DNA from: Bdellovibrio sp. NC01
GTDB taxonomy: Bacteria > Bdellovibrionota > Bdellovibrionia > Bdellovibrionales > Bdellovibrionaceae
Assembly: GCF_006874625.1 (NCBI RefSeq)
Contig: NZ_CP030034.1
Span: 310,001 to 374,000, forward strand
Length of the DNA: 64,000 bases
Direction of reading: 5' to 3'
Shown here: positions 1 through 8,792 of the stretch, piece by piece
Position numbering within the stretch: the stretch's first letter is position 1
Layout: every line of letters starts with the position of its first letter
Translations under genes and position numbers: made by a program
The notes under the pieces: generated by a model
Databases searched by the model: none
What the model saw: only the letters and a program-made list of their open reading frames with translations
What the model was told of the DNA's origin: nothing

Positions 1-34
1 CCGTTACCAGCGCGGGAAGAATCATTTTCTTCAT
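1..34 (-). CDS. N-terminus of a secreted protein (partial, runs off the left edge)
   Basis: Only the first 11 codons are inside the window. On the minus strand an ATG at 34 is preceded by a GGAGAA ribosome binding site and reads MKKMILPALVT, which looks like the start of a signal peptide. It lies 19 bases downstream of the GFA-family gene on the same strand, so the two are probably co-transcribed. The product cannot be named from this fragment. Confidence 0.5.
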   Translation of the reverse strand, partial: MKKMILPALVT

Positions 35-53
35 TATGTTTTCTCCAGTTGTC

Positions 54-401
54 TTAGAAGTCTCTGCCGTTGATTTCTTGGATTTTAAGTTTTGAAAGAT
101 CAACATTGTCTAGACAGCGCAGATTGATTGCGGCCATGACTTTGCCATCCGGTGATTTGCCCTTTGCGAAGGCTTGCACTCCGCAATGTTTGCAGAATGA
201 ATGATCGATGACTTTTTTATTAAAATGATAGTGAGTAAGATCTTGTTCACCGGAAAGAAGTTTGAAGTTTTCTTCTGGCACGAAATCAAGCAAAGTGCCT
301 TTCTTCATGCAAATCGAACAATTGCAGCTAATTGCATTTGCAACGTTGATATCAACTTCATATCGAACTTTGCCGCAATGGCAGCCACCTGTGTGCTTCA
401 T
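54..401 (-). CDS. GFA/CENP-V family zinc protein
   Basis: This 115-aa protein has the cysteine pattern of the GFA (glutathione-dependent formaldehyde-activating enzyme-like) family: GGCHCG near residue 6, CNCSIC near residue 26 and CKHCG near residue 70. These bind two zinc ions in known members. The family is broad and most members have no proven formaldehyde activity, so only the fold is claimed. The length matches a single-domain GFA protein. It is followed on the same strand by the partial secreted protein at the window edge. No regulator is adjacent. Confidence 0.85.
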   Translation of the reverse strand: MKHTGGCHCGKVRYEVDINVANAISCNCSICMKKGTLLDFVPEENFKLLSGEQDLTHYHFNKKVIDHSFCKHCGVQAFAKGKSPDGKVMAAINLRCLDNVDLSKLKIQEINGRDF

Positions 402-556
402 AAGATCCTCTTTTGTTGGTTGAGGGTTTATTGTGCAGGTGGTGCATGTTAATGAGCAATATTTTTGTAGATCTAACTAGACACTCAATCATGATTGATA
501 GCAGATGACCGAATCAAAACAGGTAATAATGTATATTTTGATTATCTTTAATAGTT

Positions 557-1516
557 ATGGGCGGAGTCCTTTTTAAAGCTCGTTATTTAATGCCGTGCTT
601 CTGTTTCTTGATCGCGTTTTTACAAATGAACGCAGGTCACGCTTTGCTTCGCAGCCAAGACGACGCAAGCAAACAAGCGAACGCGGTCTTAGCGTTGATG
701 TCTTATTCCGCGATTCCGGATTTGGCTTCGAGTTCTCTTTCCATCAGCAATGCGAATACCGGAAACCCGCAGATCGCGATGTCACAGATCGGTGGGGGAG
801 CCACTATGAGCACAGACTTTCCAATTTATTTGGAAGGCGCGGTGGCGTACAGCCGATATGATCCGGTCTTTATTGCCAGCAATGGTACTGATGAAAGAAA
901 AATTCCAGTGAAATGGACATCAGGAACTTTGCAGGCCGGTATCGGTTATGACTTTATGATTGCGGAACATTGGGCGATCCGTCCGATTTTTAATATGGCA
1001 GCTGGTGTAGTGACAAGTGATATGAAAATCGCTTCTGCATTAGTTGGAGCCTATTTAGGTAGAGAAATCGAGTTTCTTGATGGTGGTTCAATGACGGTCG
1101 GTGGCTTGGGTGGATCGTTAATGCTTGATTATGAATTTCACGCACCTGATGCACATGATATCGATTTTGAAGCCCGATATTCTTATATTCATTTACAAAC
1201 GATGGGTGGAAGTACCTCGGTGAAAGGTTATTCCGATTCTAGTACCGGCAGTCTTTATTATCGTTATCGCGCACCGATTGATGAGTGGAAGGTTTTGCAG
1301 AAACCATTTCGCTACGTACTTGAAGGATCACTTTCGCATTATATGGGCGATCAAGCCGGCGTACTTGGTTTTGATTATTTGACGTCGGTGGGTTTGGGCG
1401 TCGAGTTGGATTCGAGTGCTTATAAGGTCTGGGTGACACGCACACGTTTAGTGGCTCGTTATATGTTTGGTGTTGATGTAACCGGATACTCTTTTGGTTT
1501 AGCTTGTTCATTCTAA
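557..1516 (+). CDS. Outer-membrane beta-barrel protein, possibly solitary autotransporter-barrel family
   Basis: The 319-aa product begins with a hydrophobic signal segment (about residues 8-30) ending near GHA, followed by a short region with SQDDASKQANAVLALMSY and then alternating amphipathic strands rich in Gly, Tyr and Ser. It ends in a C-terminal phenylalanine (LACSF), a usual outer-membrane insertion signal. The overall plan resembles solitary outer-membrane autotransporter beta-barrel proteins, but that family call is from memory of its general pattern. The start at 557 has no strong ribosome site; an internal ATG at residue 12 is possible. The next gene follows after 26 bases, so they may form an operon. 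Confidence 0.6.
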   Translation: MGGVLFKARYLMPCFCFLIAFLQMNAGHALLRSQDDASKQANAVLALMSYSAIPDLASSSLSISNANTGNPQIAMSQIGGGATMSTDFPIYLEGAVAYSRYDPVFIASNGTDERKIPVKWTSGTLQAGIGYDFMIAEHWAIRPIFNMAAGVVTSDMKIASALVGAYLGREIEFLDGGSMTVGGLGGSLMLDYEFHAPDAHDIDFEARYSYIHLQTMGGSTSVKGYSDSSTGSLYYRYRAPIDEWKVLQKPFRYVLEGSLSHYMGDQAGVLGFDYLTSVGLGVELDSSAYKVWVTRTRLVARYMFGVDVTGYSFGLACSF

Positions 1517-1542
1517 ATTCATAAAAATAAAAAGGATCGACT

Positions 1543-2463
1543 ATGAAAAAAATGGTTCTGACTTTGTTGGTAACATTGTTCGCGCATTCCGTTTACGCAA
1601 TCGATGTTCCTAAAGGATTTAAGCAAGAAAAGATTCAAATCAATGGATTTAAAATGAACGTCTATAAAGGCGGAACGGGCACTCCCGTCGTCTTGATTCA
1701 TGGAATGGGAGAAACCGCCTTGTGGTGGGAACCAGCGATGAAAGCTCTTTCTGCAAATTACACTGTCATTGTGCCGGATCTGCGCGGTGGTGGTTTAAGT
1801 GAAGTCACTGAATCAGGTTATACAAAAGTTGAAATGGCAGCGGATATTAAAGCGTTACTTGATCACTATGATATCGCAAAGGCTGATATCGTGGGGCACG
1901 ATATTGGTTTGATGGTCGCTTATGCTTTTGCTGCAAAATATCCTGCTGCAACTTCCAAGCTTGCAGTTCTTGATGCTTTCGTTCCTGGTGTTGGACCCGG
2001 CGATGACATTTATAACAGTCCAGATATCTGGCATTTTCGTTTTCATGGTGCCAGCGCAGAAAATCTTGTGAAGGGTCGCGAGAAAGTTTATCTAAATCAT
2101 CTATGGACCACATTTTCTGCCGATCCAAAAACTTTCCCAGAATCACATAAGAATTACTTCACCAAATTATACGCGGCTCCTGGCCACATGAAAGCGGCCA
2201 TGGCGTGGTTTGCGGCATTCCCGCAAGATGCGAAGGACAATCGAGAGCTTTCGAAAAAACAACTTCCTATGCCGGTTCTTTCAATTGGTGGGGATAAAGC
2301 ATTGGGTAATGAGTTGGCAGCGACAATGAAAGTGGTGGCACCACAATCTGAAAGTGTGGTTCTAAAAAATGTCGGTCACTGGCTTATGGAAGAAGCGCCC
2401 CAGCCAACGATTGCAGCCCTTCAAAAGTTTTTAGCGGGTAGTGATCGAATTAGTGCGCGTTAG
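1543..2463 (+). CDS. Secreted alpha/beta hydrolase, epoxide hydrolase/dehalogenase-like
   Basis: The 306-aa protein starts with a clear signal peptide (MKKMVLTLLVTLFAHSVYA). The alpha/beta hydrolase elements are in order: HGMG oxyanion motif near residue 54, DLRGGG near 80, nucleophile elbow GHDIG near 118, and a C-terminal GHW histidine near 278. An aspartate at the nucleophile position is typical of epoxide hydrolases and haloalkane or haloacetate dehalogenases rather than Ser esterases. The export signal suggests action in the periplasm or outside. A good AAGGA site precedes the ATG. Its 3' end overlaps the convergent substrate-binding protein gene by 14 bases. The natural substrate is unknown. 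Confidence 0.8.
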   Translation: MKKMVLTLLVTLFAHSVYAIDVPKGFKQEKIQINGFKMNVYKGGTGTPVVLIHGMGETALWWEPAMKALSANYTVIVPDLRGGGLSEVTESGYTKVEMAADIKALLDHYDIAKADIVGHDIGLMVAYAFAAKYPAATSKLAVLDAFVPGVGPGDDIYNSPDIWHFRFHGASAENLVKGREKVYLNHLWTTFSADPKTFPESHKNYFTKLYAAPGHMKAAMAWFAAFPQDAKDNRELSKKQLPMPVLSIGGDKALGNELAATMKVVAPQSESVVLKNVGHWLMEEAPQPTIAALQKFLAGSDRISAR

Positions 2464-3271
2464 TAAAATCTTGCGGAACGAAGCTTTGTTCTACGTACTT
2501 TTTGGGAACATAGTGCATGTAGATTCTAGCCATCGTTCCGTCTTTCACAATGTCATCAAAGACTTTTGAAAACATTTGGACTTCATCGCCGCGAAGTCTT
2601 TTAGGGTTGTAGTAAGAACCTACTGGCGTGAAGTCCGATTTATCTTGAGTAAAAGAAAAGTCTGTCAATTTCATTTGTACCATAAAATAGCTGCCTACTA
2701 CATAGGAGCTAATCATTGCCTGAATTTTCCCCTTTTTTAAAGCCGCGAACATTGACGAGTAATCGTAAAACTCTACCAGGCGCTGCTCTTTGCGTAGCTG
2801 TTCGATTTCATTCGCTTTGTAATAACCGGTAGCTCCAATGAATGATCCGAAAATAATTTTTTTGTCTTTGAGTGCTTCAGCAAGCGTTGTCTTTTTCTTC
2901 GCGTATTGCGGAGCCAATACGATCGCCCGAGTTCCTAAGTACATCGGAATAAAACTTGCGACTTGATCCATGACTGGAGTTTTAATGGAAATAAGAGTCA
3001 GATCAATCGCAGACGAGCGCAAGCTTGCTACCAACATCGGTCGTGTGGATTCCGAAGGATCGAAATTGCAGCCCGTGCGACGTTTTAGTTCATCAATAAG
3101 TTCGATAAGAACGCCGCGAACGACTCCTTTATCGTCATGAAAATAAATCGGTTCGTTATTTAGGGCCCCCACACGAAAAACTCGCCGACAAGGATTTTTA
3201 TCTGCGCTCCATCCTGTTGACGCGGAAATAAGAAAGAATAGTAATAACGTCAGAGCGAACACCTTCAGCAT
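2450..3271 (-). CDS. Periplasmic solute-binding protein, SBP_bac_3-like
   Basis: A 273-aa protein with a signal peptide (hydrophobic residues 3-22) and the layout of the amino-acid type extracellular solute-binding family: FRVGALNNEPIYF near residue 33, then GVLIELIDELKRRTG, and the DLTLISIKTP strand. No ABC permease or ATPase gene is nearby, so it is an orphan binding protein; many such orphans act in sensing. It is convergent with, and overlaps by 14 bases, the upstream hydrolase gene. The ligand cannot be inferred. Confidence 0.75.
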   Translation of the reverse strand: MLKVFALTLLLFFLISASTGWSADKNPCRRVFRVGALNNEPIYFHDDKGVVRGVLIELIDELKRRTGCNFDPSESTRPMLVASLRSSAIDLTLISIKTPVMDQVASFIPMYLGTRAIVLAPQYAKKKTTLAEALKDKKIIFGSFIGATGYYKANEIEQLRKEQRLVEFYDYSSMFAALKKGKIQAMISSYVVGSYFMVQMKLTDFSFTQDKSDFTPVGSYYNPKRLRGDEVQMFSKVFDDIVKDGTMARIYMHYVPKKYVEQSFVPQDFTNAH

Positions 3272-3375
3272 AATTCAAAGTGTAACACGCAAGTCGAAAT
3301 ACAGGGCAACCGAAGTTGCACGATTGCGTTTTAAAAATTATTGTTGAGGTACATATATCGCGGATGGAGGGCATC

Positions 3376-4110
3376 ATGGAACTAAAGGGCAATACAATTC
3401 TGATCACGGGTGGCGGAAGCGGAATCGGTTTTGCACTCGCAAGTCGTCTGGCTAAGAACGGAAACAAGGTCATCATCTGCGGGCGTAGAGCGGAACAACT
3501 TGCAGAGGCACAGAAAAGCTGTCCCGAACTTATCCCATTACAAGCCGATATCTCGACGGCTCATGGTCGCGAAGAGTTGGTGAGTGAGATTATACAGAAG
3601 TATCCTGACTTGAATGTCGTCATTAACAACGCCGGCATTCAGAATCGCCTGCCGCCATTGACCGAAAAACAGGACTGGTCAAAACATGAAATGGAAATCG
3701 CCACGAACCTTGAAGCACCTATGCACTTGGCGATGCTTTTTATTCCGCATCTATTAGGGCAAAGAAATCCGTTTATCATTAATGTCACTTCGGGGTTGGC
3801 ATTTGTACCGATCTATTTCCTCCCAACTTATTGTGCGACGAAGGCGGCATTGCATTCATTCACTCTGACTTTGCGCCATCAATTGAAAGCAACACCAATT
3901 AAAGTTGTCGAGATTGCGCCACCAGCCGTGAATACCGATCTGGGCGGTAAGAACTTGCATAACCATGGTGTGGATTTGAATTTGTTCGCGGATCACTGCA
4001 TGAAGCATCTGGAACAAGGCGATGAAGAGTTCGGTTATGAATCTTCGGAAACTCGCAGGCTTGCAGTTAAGCAGGCAACTGATACTATCTTTAAACAGAT
4101 GAATCCCTAG
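3376..4110 (+). CDS. SDR-family oxidoreductase, DltE-like
   Basis: The start is set at the ATG at 3376, which has a GGAGG site five bases upstream; the open frame extends further upstream without support. The resulting 244-aa protein has the short-chain dehydrogenase signature: TGGGSGIG cofactor loop near residue 12, NNAG near 85, and catalytic YCATK near 153. It resembles the DltE-like SDR subgroup, for which no general substrate is known. It heads a compact run with the small secreted protein (14-base gap) and the DoxX protein, likely one transcript. Confidence 0.85.
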   Translation: MELKGNTILITGGGSGIGFALASRLAKNGNKVIICGRRAEQLAEAQKSCPELIPLQADISTAHGREELVSEIIQKYPDLNVVINNAGIQNRLPPLTEKQDWSKHEMEIATNLEAPMHLAMLFIPHLLGQRNPFIINVTSGLAFVPIYFLPTYCATKAALHSFTLTLRHQLKATPIKVVEIAPPAVNTDLGGKNLHNHGVDLNLFADHCMKHLEQGDEEFGYESSETRRLAVKQATDTIFKQMNP

Positions 4111-4124
4111 TTGGTAAGGTGACC

Positions 4125-4499
4125 ATGAAGCATTTCGTAATTTCGTTACTTGGAATTCTTATTTCTTATTCTGCCAGTGCCGAGCAAGTGAGTGTTCGCT
4201 GCCGCGGCTCTGCTCCGGATATGGATATGCTTTTCAAGTACGAAATTCAGGGCGATAGTGCGACGTCAGTGTATCGCACTCGCTTGCAAGTCATGGTCGG
4301 TTATAACAATCTTCAAGATTTCGGCTGGAAAGAGGTTGTCACTACGAATGGAAAGATCTCTGTCGACAGTCCATTCCCACAATACCTTGCGGTGATCAAA
4401 CAAGTGGGTCGCCGTTTTGACTTGTTAATGCTTGATCCCAAATCAGGTGTGCCAACGCAAGCAGTGCCGTACGATAACTTCACTTGCGTTCCGCGCTAG
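4125..4499 (+). CDS. Small secreted protein of unknown function
   Basis: The ATG at 4125 is preferred over an upstream GTG because of the AAGGTG site just before it. The 124-aa product has a signal peptide (MKHFVISLLGILISYSASA) and two cysteines, one early in the mature part and one near the C-terminus, which could form a disulphide. I do not recognise a domain. It sits between an SDR and a DoxX gene on the same strand. Confidence 0.65.
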   Translation: MKHFVISLLGILISYSASAEQVSVRCRGSAPDMDMLFKYEIQGDSATSVYRTRLQVMVGYNNLQDFGWKEVVTTNGKISVDSPFPQYLAVIKQVGRRFDLLMLDPKSGVPTQAVPYDNFTCVPR

Positions 4500-4507
4500 G
4501 TCTTACT

Positions 4508-4924
4508 GTGAAAGTGAAACTGGTATTACGGATATTGCTCGGTGTATTTTTGATGTATGCGGGAGTCGGTCATTTAACCTGGCTTCGCACCGAATTTTTA
4601 GCGCAAGTTCCAAAGTGGCAACCACTCGATCCCGATTTTGTGGTGCTTGCCTCAGGCGTGGTTGAGATCATTCTGGGGCTGAGTTTTATTGTTTTAGGTA
4701 AATACAAAGCGCAAGTCGGAATTATTGGCGCGTTGTTTTTCGTCGCGGTCTTTCCTGGCAATATCAATCAATACATTTATCACATCGATGCGTTTGGATT
4801 AAATTCCGACACCGCTCGCTTGATTCGTTTATTTTTCCAGCCGGTCTTAGTTGTGTGGGCCTTGTGGTCTACGGGTGGGTGGGAATATGGAAGGAGGAGG
4901 TTGTCCTCCTTCCGAAAAGGCTAG
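4508..4924 (+). CDS. DoxX-like small integral membrane protein
   Basis: Taken from the GTG at 4508 the protein has about 138 residues; a TTG at 4484 is also in frame. It has four hydrophobic segments and the DoxX-like pattern GVFLMYAGVGHL, followed by PLDPDFVVLASGVVEIILGL and FPGNINQYI, as in DoxX-related membrane proteins linked to oxidative stress or quinone metabolism. It ends four bases into the convergent aldo/keto reductase gene. Function is unproven for this subgroup. Confidence 0.7.
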   Translation: MKVKLVLRILLGVFLMYAGVGHLTWLRTEFLAQVPKWQPLDPDFVVLASGVVEIILGLSFIVLGKYKAQVGIIGALFFVAVFPGNINQYIYHIDAFGLNSDTARLIRLFFQPVLVVWALWSTGGWEYGRRRLSSFRKG

Positions 4925-6006
4925 TAAGGCTTGTCATCTTTTCCGATAACAAACGGAGACAATTCTGCAGAAACTCCATTCACTGTTGTTCCACCATTAT
5001 GAATTGCAGGGAACATGGGTTGCATATTTTGTGGGAAACCAAAAACAGGTTTCGTCAAAGCATCCAAACGATTTAAATCATCCGCAGTCAAAGTGATATC
5101 GAGCGATTTGATGTTGTCTTCAAGTTGCGCCATACGACGTGCGCCAATAATCGTTGAAGTTACACCTGGCTGAGCGCGAACCCACGCCAAAGCCACACGT
5201 GCTGGAGTGCTGTCGTGTTTTTGTGCGATAGCCTGTAATTCGTCGATAACTGAATAAGTTTTTTCAGTCCAGATTCCATCAATGAACGCCGCGCGATCTG
5301 CAGTTTGTTGACCCGCGTTTTTACGCGTGTACTTGCCGCTTAAGACGCCGCTTTTCAAAGGGGACCACGGCGTAATGCCGATATCGAATTCAAGAGCCAG
5401 TGGAACAAGTTCTTGTTCAATACTTCTTTCAAGCAACGAGTATTCCATTTGCATGCCGATGAAAGCACTCCATCCGCGGAAATGAGAAATCATATTTGCT
5501 TGAGCAATTTTCCAGGCAGGCGTATCGGAAACACCGACGTAACGAACTTTGCCATCGCGAACCAAATCGTCAAGTGCACGCATCGTTTCTTCGATCGGTG
5601 TATGGATGTCCCAGTTATGAAGCCAGTAAAGATCGATGTAATCTGTTTGTAAGCGACGTAAAGAGTTTTCTGCTTGTTCGATAATCGCTTTACGACTAGA
5701 ACCGCCTCCGTTTGGATCGCCCGGATAAAGATTGCCACTGAACTTAGTTGCAATAACCAAACGATCGCGGCGAGATTTATTACGACCTACATGATCACCG
5801 ATAATTTTTTCGGAATGGCTTTTCGTATAGAAGTTCGCGGTATCCAAGAAGTTGCCGCCAAGTTCAAAGTAGCGGTCCATGATCTGCTTTGATTCTTCAA
5901 CGCTTGATCCCCATCCAAGGTCTTCGCCGAACGTCATCGTTCCCAAAGCCAAAGGACTTACACGCAAACCTGATTTTCCCAATGTGATATATTTATTAAG
6001 AGACAT
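4921..6006 (-). CDS. Aldo/keto reductase
   Basis: A 361-aa NADPH-dependent oxidoreductase of the aldo/keto reductase family. It shows GLRVSPLALGTMTFG at the start, DTANFY with the conserved Asp and Tyr near residues 56-61, ATKFSG with the active-site Lys, and WLHNWD with the conserved His. The TIM-barrel length is as expected. An AGGAG site precedes the ATG. It is divergent from an AraC-type regulator across 170 bases, an arrangement that usually means the regulator controls it. Likely substrates are aldehydes or ketones. Confidence 0.9.
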   Translation of the reverse strand: MSLNKYITLGKSGLRVSPLALGTMTFGEDLGWGSSVEESKQIMDRYFELGGNFLDTANFYTKSHSEKIIGDHVGRNKSRRDRLVIATKFSGNLYPGDPNGGGSSRKAIIEQAENSLRRLQTDYIDLYWLHNWDIHTPIEETMRALDDLVRDGKVRYVGVSDTPAWKIAQANMISHFRGWSAFIGMQMEYSLLERSIEQELVPLALEFDIGITPWSPLKSGVLSGKYTRKNAGQQTADRAAFIDGIWTEKTYSVIDELQAIAQKHDSTPARVALAWVRAQPGVTSTIIGARRMAQLEDNIKSLDITLTADDLNRLDALTKPVFGFPQNMQPMFPAIHNGGTTVNGVSAELSPFVIGKDDKPY

Positions 6007-6176
6007 AAAAACTCCTTCTGTGTGCCTAATCAGTGTATTTCGACCGCCTGTTTAGCGTGAGCCTGATTCTCTACACTTATTGCCTAATTCTCTCGCCAGC
6101 AATAGTTACTACCATGTCTAAGTATTCCAATCCCGAGAATTTGTGATAGTATTTAGAAAGACATAGGGATGTAAGT

Positions 6177-7124
6177 ATGGGTAAAGTTGCCAAATTATCT
6201 CAACAAGAAGAGCTTGAGGCAGTTCGCGATCGCCTTGAAGCAGTGATTGCAGATTTTGCTGAAAAAAATCAGACGTATGTCACGGCCATTCCTGGTGTCA
6301 GCATGGCGATGACAACGTCACCATTGCCACCGACCGCACATATTTATGAACCGAGTCTTTGTGTTTGTGTGCGCGGGCGCAAAAAAGTTCTTATCGGAAA
6401 AGATTATCTTACTTACGACGACAAACACTATCTCTTAACATGTATTGAAATTCCTACGATCGTTTCGATTGCTAAAGCAAGCCCACAAATTCCTTATTCG
6501 GGATTTGCCATGCGCTTAGACCTAGAAATGATCCGCTCGATCATCGCAGAGATGGAAATTTCTGGCATGCCCATCGAGCATTCCGAACCTGCCATCGCGA
6601 TTCGTCCGATGACTTTAGATTTGATGGAATCAATTCTGCGACTTGCCACTTTAGCATCGCAGAAAAAAGACATTACGATTTTTGCACCACTGATCCAACG
6701 AGAAATTCTGTATCGTCTGTTATCAGGACCGAGTGGAGATCGTCTTCGTCAATTTGCGCAATTTGGTTCACAAACAAATCGTGTCAGTAAAGCTGTGAAC
6801 TGGATTCGTGAAAACTTTCAAAAAAAGCTTTCTATCGATGATTTAGCAAAAATGGCGAATATGGGCGTATCGACGTTCCATCGTCATTTCTCTGAAATCA
6901 CGACGATGAGTCCAATTCAGTATCAAAAGCAATTGCGATTGCACGAAGCACGTCGTTTGATGATTGCAGAAGATATGGATGCAGCGAGCAGTGCCATTCA
7001 AGTTGGTTATGAAAGTGTCACGCAGTTTAATCGCGAATACCGTAGACTGTTTGGTAAGCCGCCAGCAACTGACAAAAAGAAAATTTTAAATTCAGATCTG
7101 GCGAATACAGAAACTGTGGTCTAA
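6177..7124 (+). CDS. AraC-family transcriptional regulator
   Basis: The 315-aa protein has an N-terminal AraC-type sensor domain of the PF06719 kind (HIYEPSLCVCVRGRKKVLIG near residues 57-76) and a C-terminal double helix-turn-helix (NWIRENFQKKLSIDDLAKMA through SVTQFNREYRRLFGKPP). It is divergent from the aldo/keto reductase and heads a run with the RibD-like reductase and an NTF2-like protein, so it probably controls both sides of the 6007-6176 gap. The effector is unknown. Confidence 0.9.
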   Translation: MGKVAKLSQQEELEAVRDRLEAVIADFAEKNQTYVTAIPGVSMAMTTSPLPPTAHIYEPSLCVCVRGRKKVLIGKDYLTYDDKHYLLTCIEIPTIVSIAKASPQIPYSGFAMRLDLEMIRSIIAEMEISGMPIEHSEPAIAIRPMTLDLMESILRLATLASQKKDITIFAPLIQREILYRLLSGPSGDRLRQFAQFGSQTNRVSKAVNWIRENFQKKLSIDDLAKMANMGVSTFHRHFSEITTMSPIQYQKQLRLHEARRLMIAEDMDAASSAIQVGYESVTQFNREYRRLFGKPPATDKKKILNSDLANTETVV

Positions 7125-7151
7125 TTGCGTATTACATCTTGTGGAGGTCTT

Positions 7152-7715
7152 GTGGGAAAATTGATTTTAAGAATCTCGGTTTCGATTGATGGATTTATCG
7201 AATCATCTGAAAGCAAAGTCGATTTTGGGAAAACCCGCAGTCCAGAAGGTGCAGCTTGGCTTACTGAAAAGATTAGTCAGGCCGGGGCGCATTTAATGGG
7301 TCGAAAGGCATTCAGTCAGTTATCTTCTTTTTGGCCGACAGCTCCGGGTCCGATCGCGCAGAAGATGAATGAGATTCCTAAGATTGTATTTTCACGTAAA
7401 GGTTTTGATCCTTCTTCTGTCACGAATGCTGAAGGTTGGTCGAATGCCAAGGTGATGACTGGTGATTTAGCCCTTGGACTTTCTGAACTTAAAAAGCAAA
7501 CAAGCAAAGATCTAATCGCTCACGGCGGAGTTGAGTTTGCACAGCATTTAGTAGGCACTGGGTTGGTGGATGAATTCTGGCTTGCGACTCATCCTTTGGC
7601 GGTTGGCAAAGGATTTCATCTTTTCGAAAAGCTCGATCAGCCTTTATATTTAAAGTTGTTAGAGACAAAAGCTTTCAGCACAGGTGCGATGATCAACGTC
7701 TACAAGCCAGAATAG
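7152..7715 (+). CDS. RibD/dihydrofolate reductase-fold protein
   Basis: The frame is open from 7125, but a GTG at 7152 has a GGAGG site four to five bases before it and is taken as the start, giving 187 aa. The sequence has the DHFR-like/RibD C-terminal pattern: SIDGFIE, LMGRKAF, KIVFSRKGF, and the cofactor-loop strand IAHGGVEFAQHLVGTGLVDEFWL. Such small proteins act as NADPH-dependent reductases with mostly unknown substrates. It lies directly after the AraC gene and before an NTF2-like gene. Confidence 0.8.
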   Translation: MGKLILRISVSIDGFIESSESKVDFGKTRSPEGAAWLTEKISQAGAHLMGRKAFSQLSSFWPTAPGPIAQKMNEIPKIVFSRKGFDPSSVTNAEGWSNAKVMTGDLALGLSELKKQTSKDLIAHGGVEFAQHLVGTGLVDEFWLATHPLAVGKGFHLFEKLDQPLYLKLLETKAFSTGAMINVYKPE

Positions 7716-7724
7716 GTGATTGAC

Positions 7725-8111
7725 ATGAATGAGACCGAAGTATTGCAAGAGTTCTACTCTGCACTGAACCGTAATGATATTCCTGCGATGATCAATCTTA
7801 TGGATTCAGACATTGTGCGAGTTGAGCCCGAAGGTTTTCCGGCATCAGGTACTTATCGCGGTCAAGAGGCAATATTGGCGCACTTCACAGCTGCCCGTGG
7901 TACTTGGGCAGAGGGCAGCTGTAACCCAGAACAATTCATTAACGTTGGCGATAAGTTCGTAGTTCTGGTGCATGTTCACGTTAGACTGAAAGACAAAACC
8001 GATTGGATCGATGGTCACGTCGCCGACGGATTCGCTTTTAAAAATGGCAAGATCTCACACTTTCAATCTTTTCTAGAAAAAGAAAAGGCCTTGAAGTGGG
8101 CTGAACAATAA
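7725..8111 (+). CDS. SnoaL/NTF2-like domain protein
   Basis: The ATG at 7725 has an AGGTGA site upstream and gives 128 aa. The product has the NTF2-like cone fold pattern: a first helix with EFYSALNRNDIPAMINLMD, then GTYRGQEAILAHF, and C-terminal strands VADGFAFKNGKISHFQSF. Related small proteins are isomerases, cyclases or ligand binders. It is the last gene of the AraC-led run. No catalytic assignment is possible. Confidence 0.75.
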   Translation: MNETEVLQEFYSALNRNDIPAMINLMDSDIVRVEPEGFPASGTYRGQEAILAHFTAARGTWAEGSCNPEQFINVGDKFVVLVHVHVRLKDKTDWIDGHVADGFAFKNGKISHFQSFLEKEKALKWAEQ

Positions 8112-8422
8112 GTCTCTTAGCTGCGAGTCTCGATTTGAATTTTGAGGCGAACGCTGTTCGACGTCTTGCCACAAGATCCTTCGTTTCCAGGAACACTACT
8201 TTTTTTGTCAAGCTTTCTAAAACGAGCAAGATTTCTCGTTTGAAACCTACAGCTTATTTTTAGAGGAATTAAATCGATCTAATTTGGCACTTCGCAAAGT
8301 TCTTACTCACTCTTTTGTCATTAGAGCGATTTATTTGTACGTGACATTGGAACGAGGTTCGCATTATGAGACCTCTGGAAAATTTGGTCTTTAAAACGGT
8401 ATCAAAAATACAGGAGTTTCTT
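8112..8422. other. Intergenic region, 311 bases
   Basis: I see no convincing gene, RNA gene or strong terminator here. The stretch separates the NTF2-like gene from a small secreted protein gene and probably holds the latter's promoter. In-frame codons upstream of 8423 are open from 8366 but lack a ribosome site. Confidence 0.5.
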
Positions 8423-8770
8423 ATGAAAACTTTAGCCTCTATGGTCTTTGCGGGCACGATTTTATCAGCTTTGGTTTCTCAAGCGCAGATTGGTCCCAAA
8501 GTCACTTGTACAGCTTTAGACAAAACAGAAGTGATCAGTGTGGATTTTACGAACTCAGCTAACGCAACTATGACTATCTCAGACAACAGCGGTCAAAGCC
8601 TTACTATTCCAGCGCGTGTATATGATCAGGCTTCTGGTAAGGCCAGTTTCTCGGATAGCCAAGGTGGTTTGATTGGTTTGCATGTGACAGAAGTTCAAGG
8701 TGTTTTGACAGCAACTAGCAATTCTATCGGCATGGGCCCTGAAGGCCACTATACTTGCGAAAATAAATAG
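8423..8770 (+). CDS. Small secreted protein of unknown function
   Basis: The ATG at 8423 has a GGAG site at normal spacing and starts a signal peptide (MKTLASMVFAGTILSALVSQA), so it is preferred over the longer frame from 8366. The 115-aa product has one cysteine early in the mature part and one at the C-terminus (YTCENK), possibly a disulphide clamp around a beta-rich domain. I do not recognise a family. The next gene on the same strand begins 22 bases downstream. Confidence 0.65.
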   Translation: MKTLASMVFAGTILSALVSQAQIGPKVTCTALDKTEVISVDFTNSANATMTISDNSGQSLTIPARVYDQASGKASFSDSQGGLIGLHVTEVQGVLTATSNSIGMGPEGHYTCENK

Positions 8771-8792
8771 TTCGCTCTAGCACGGAGGGGTC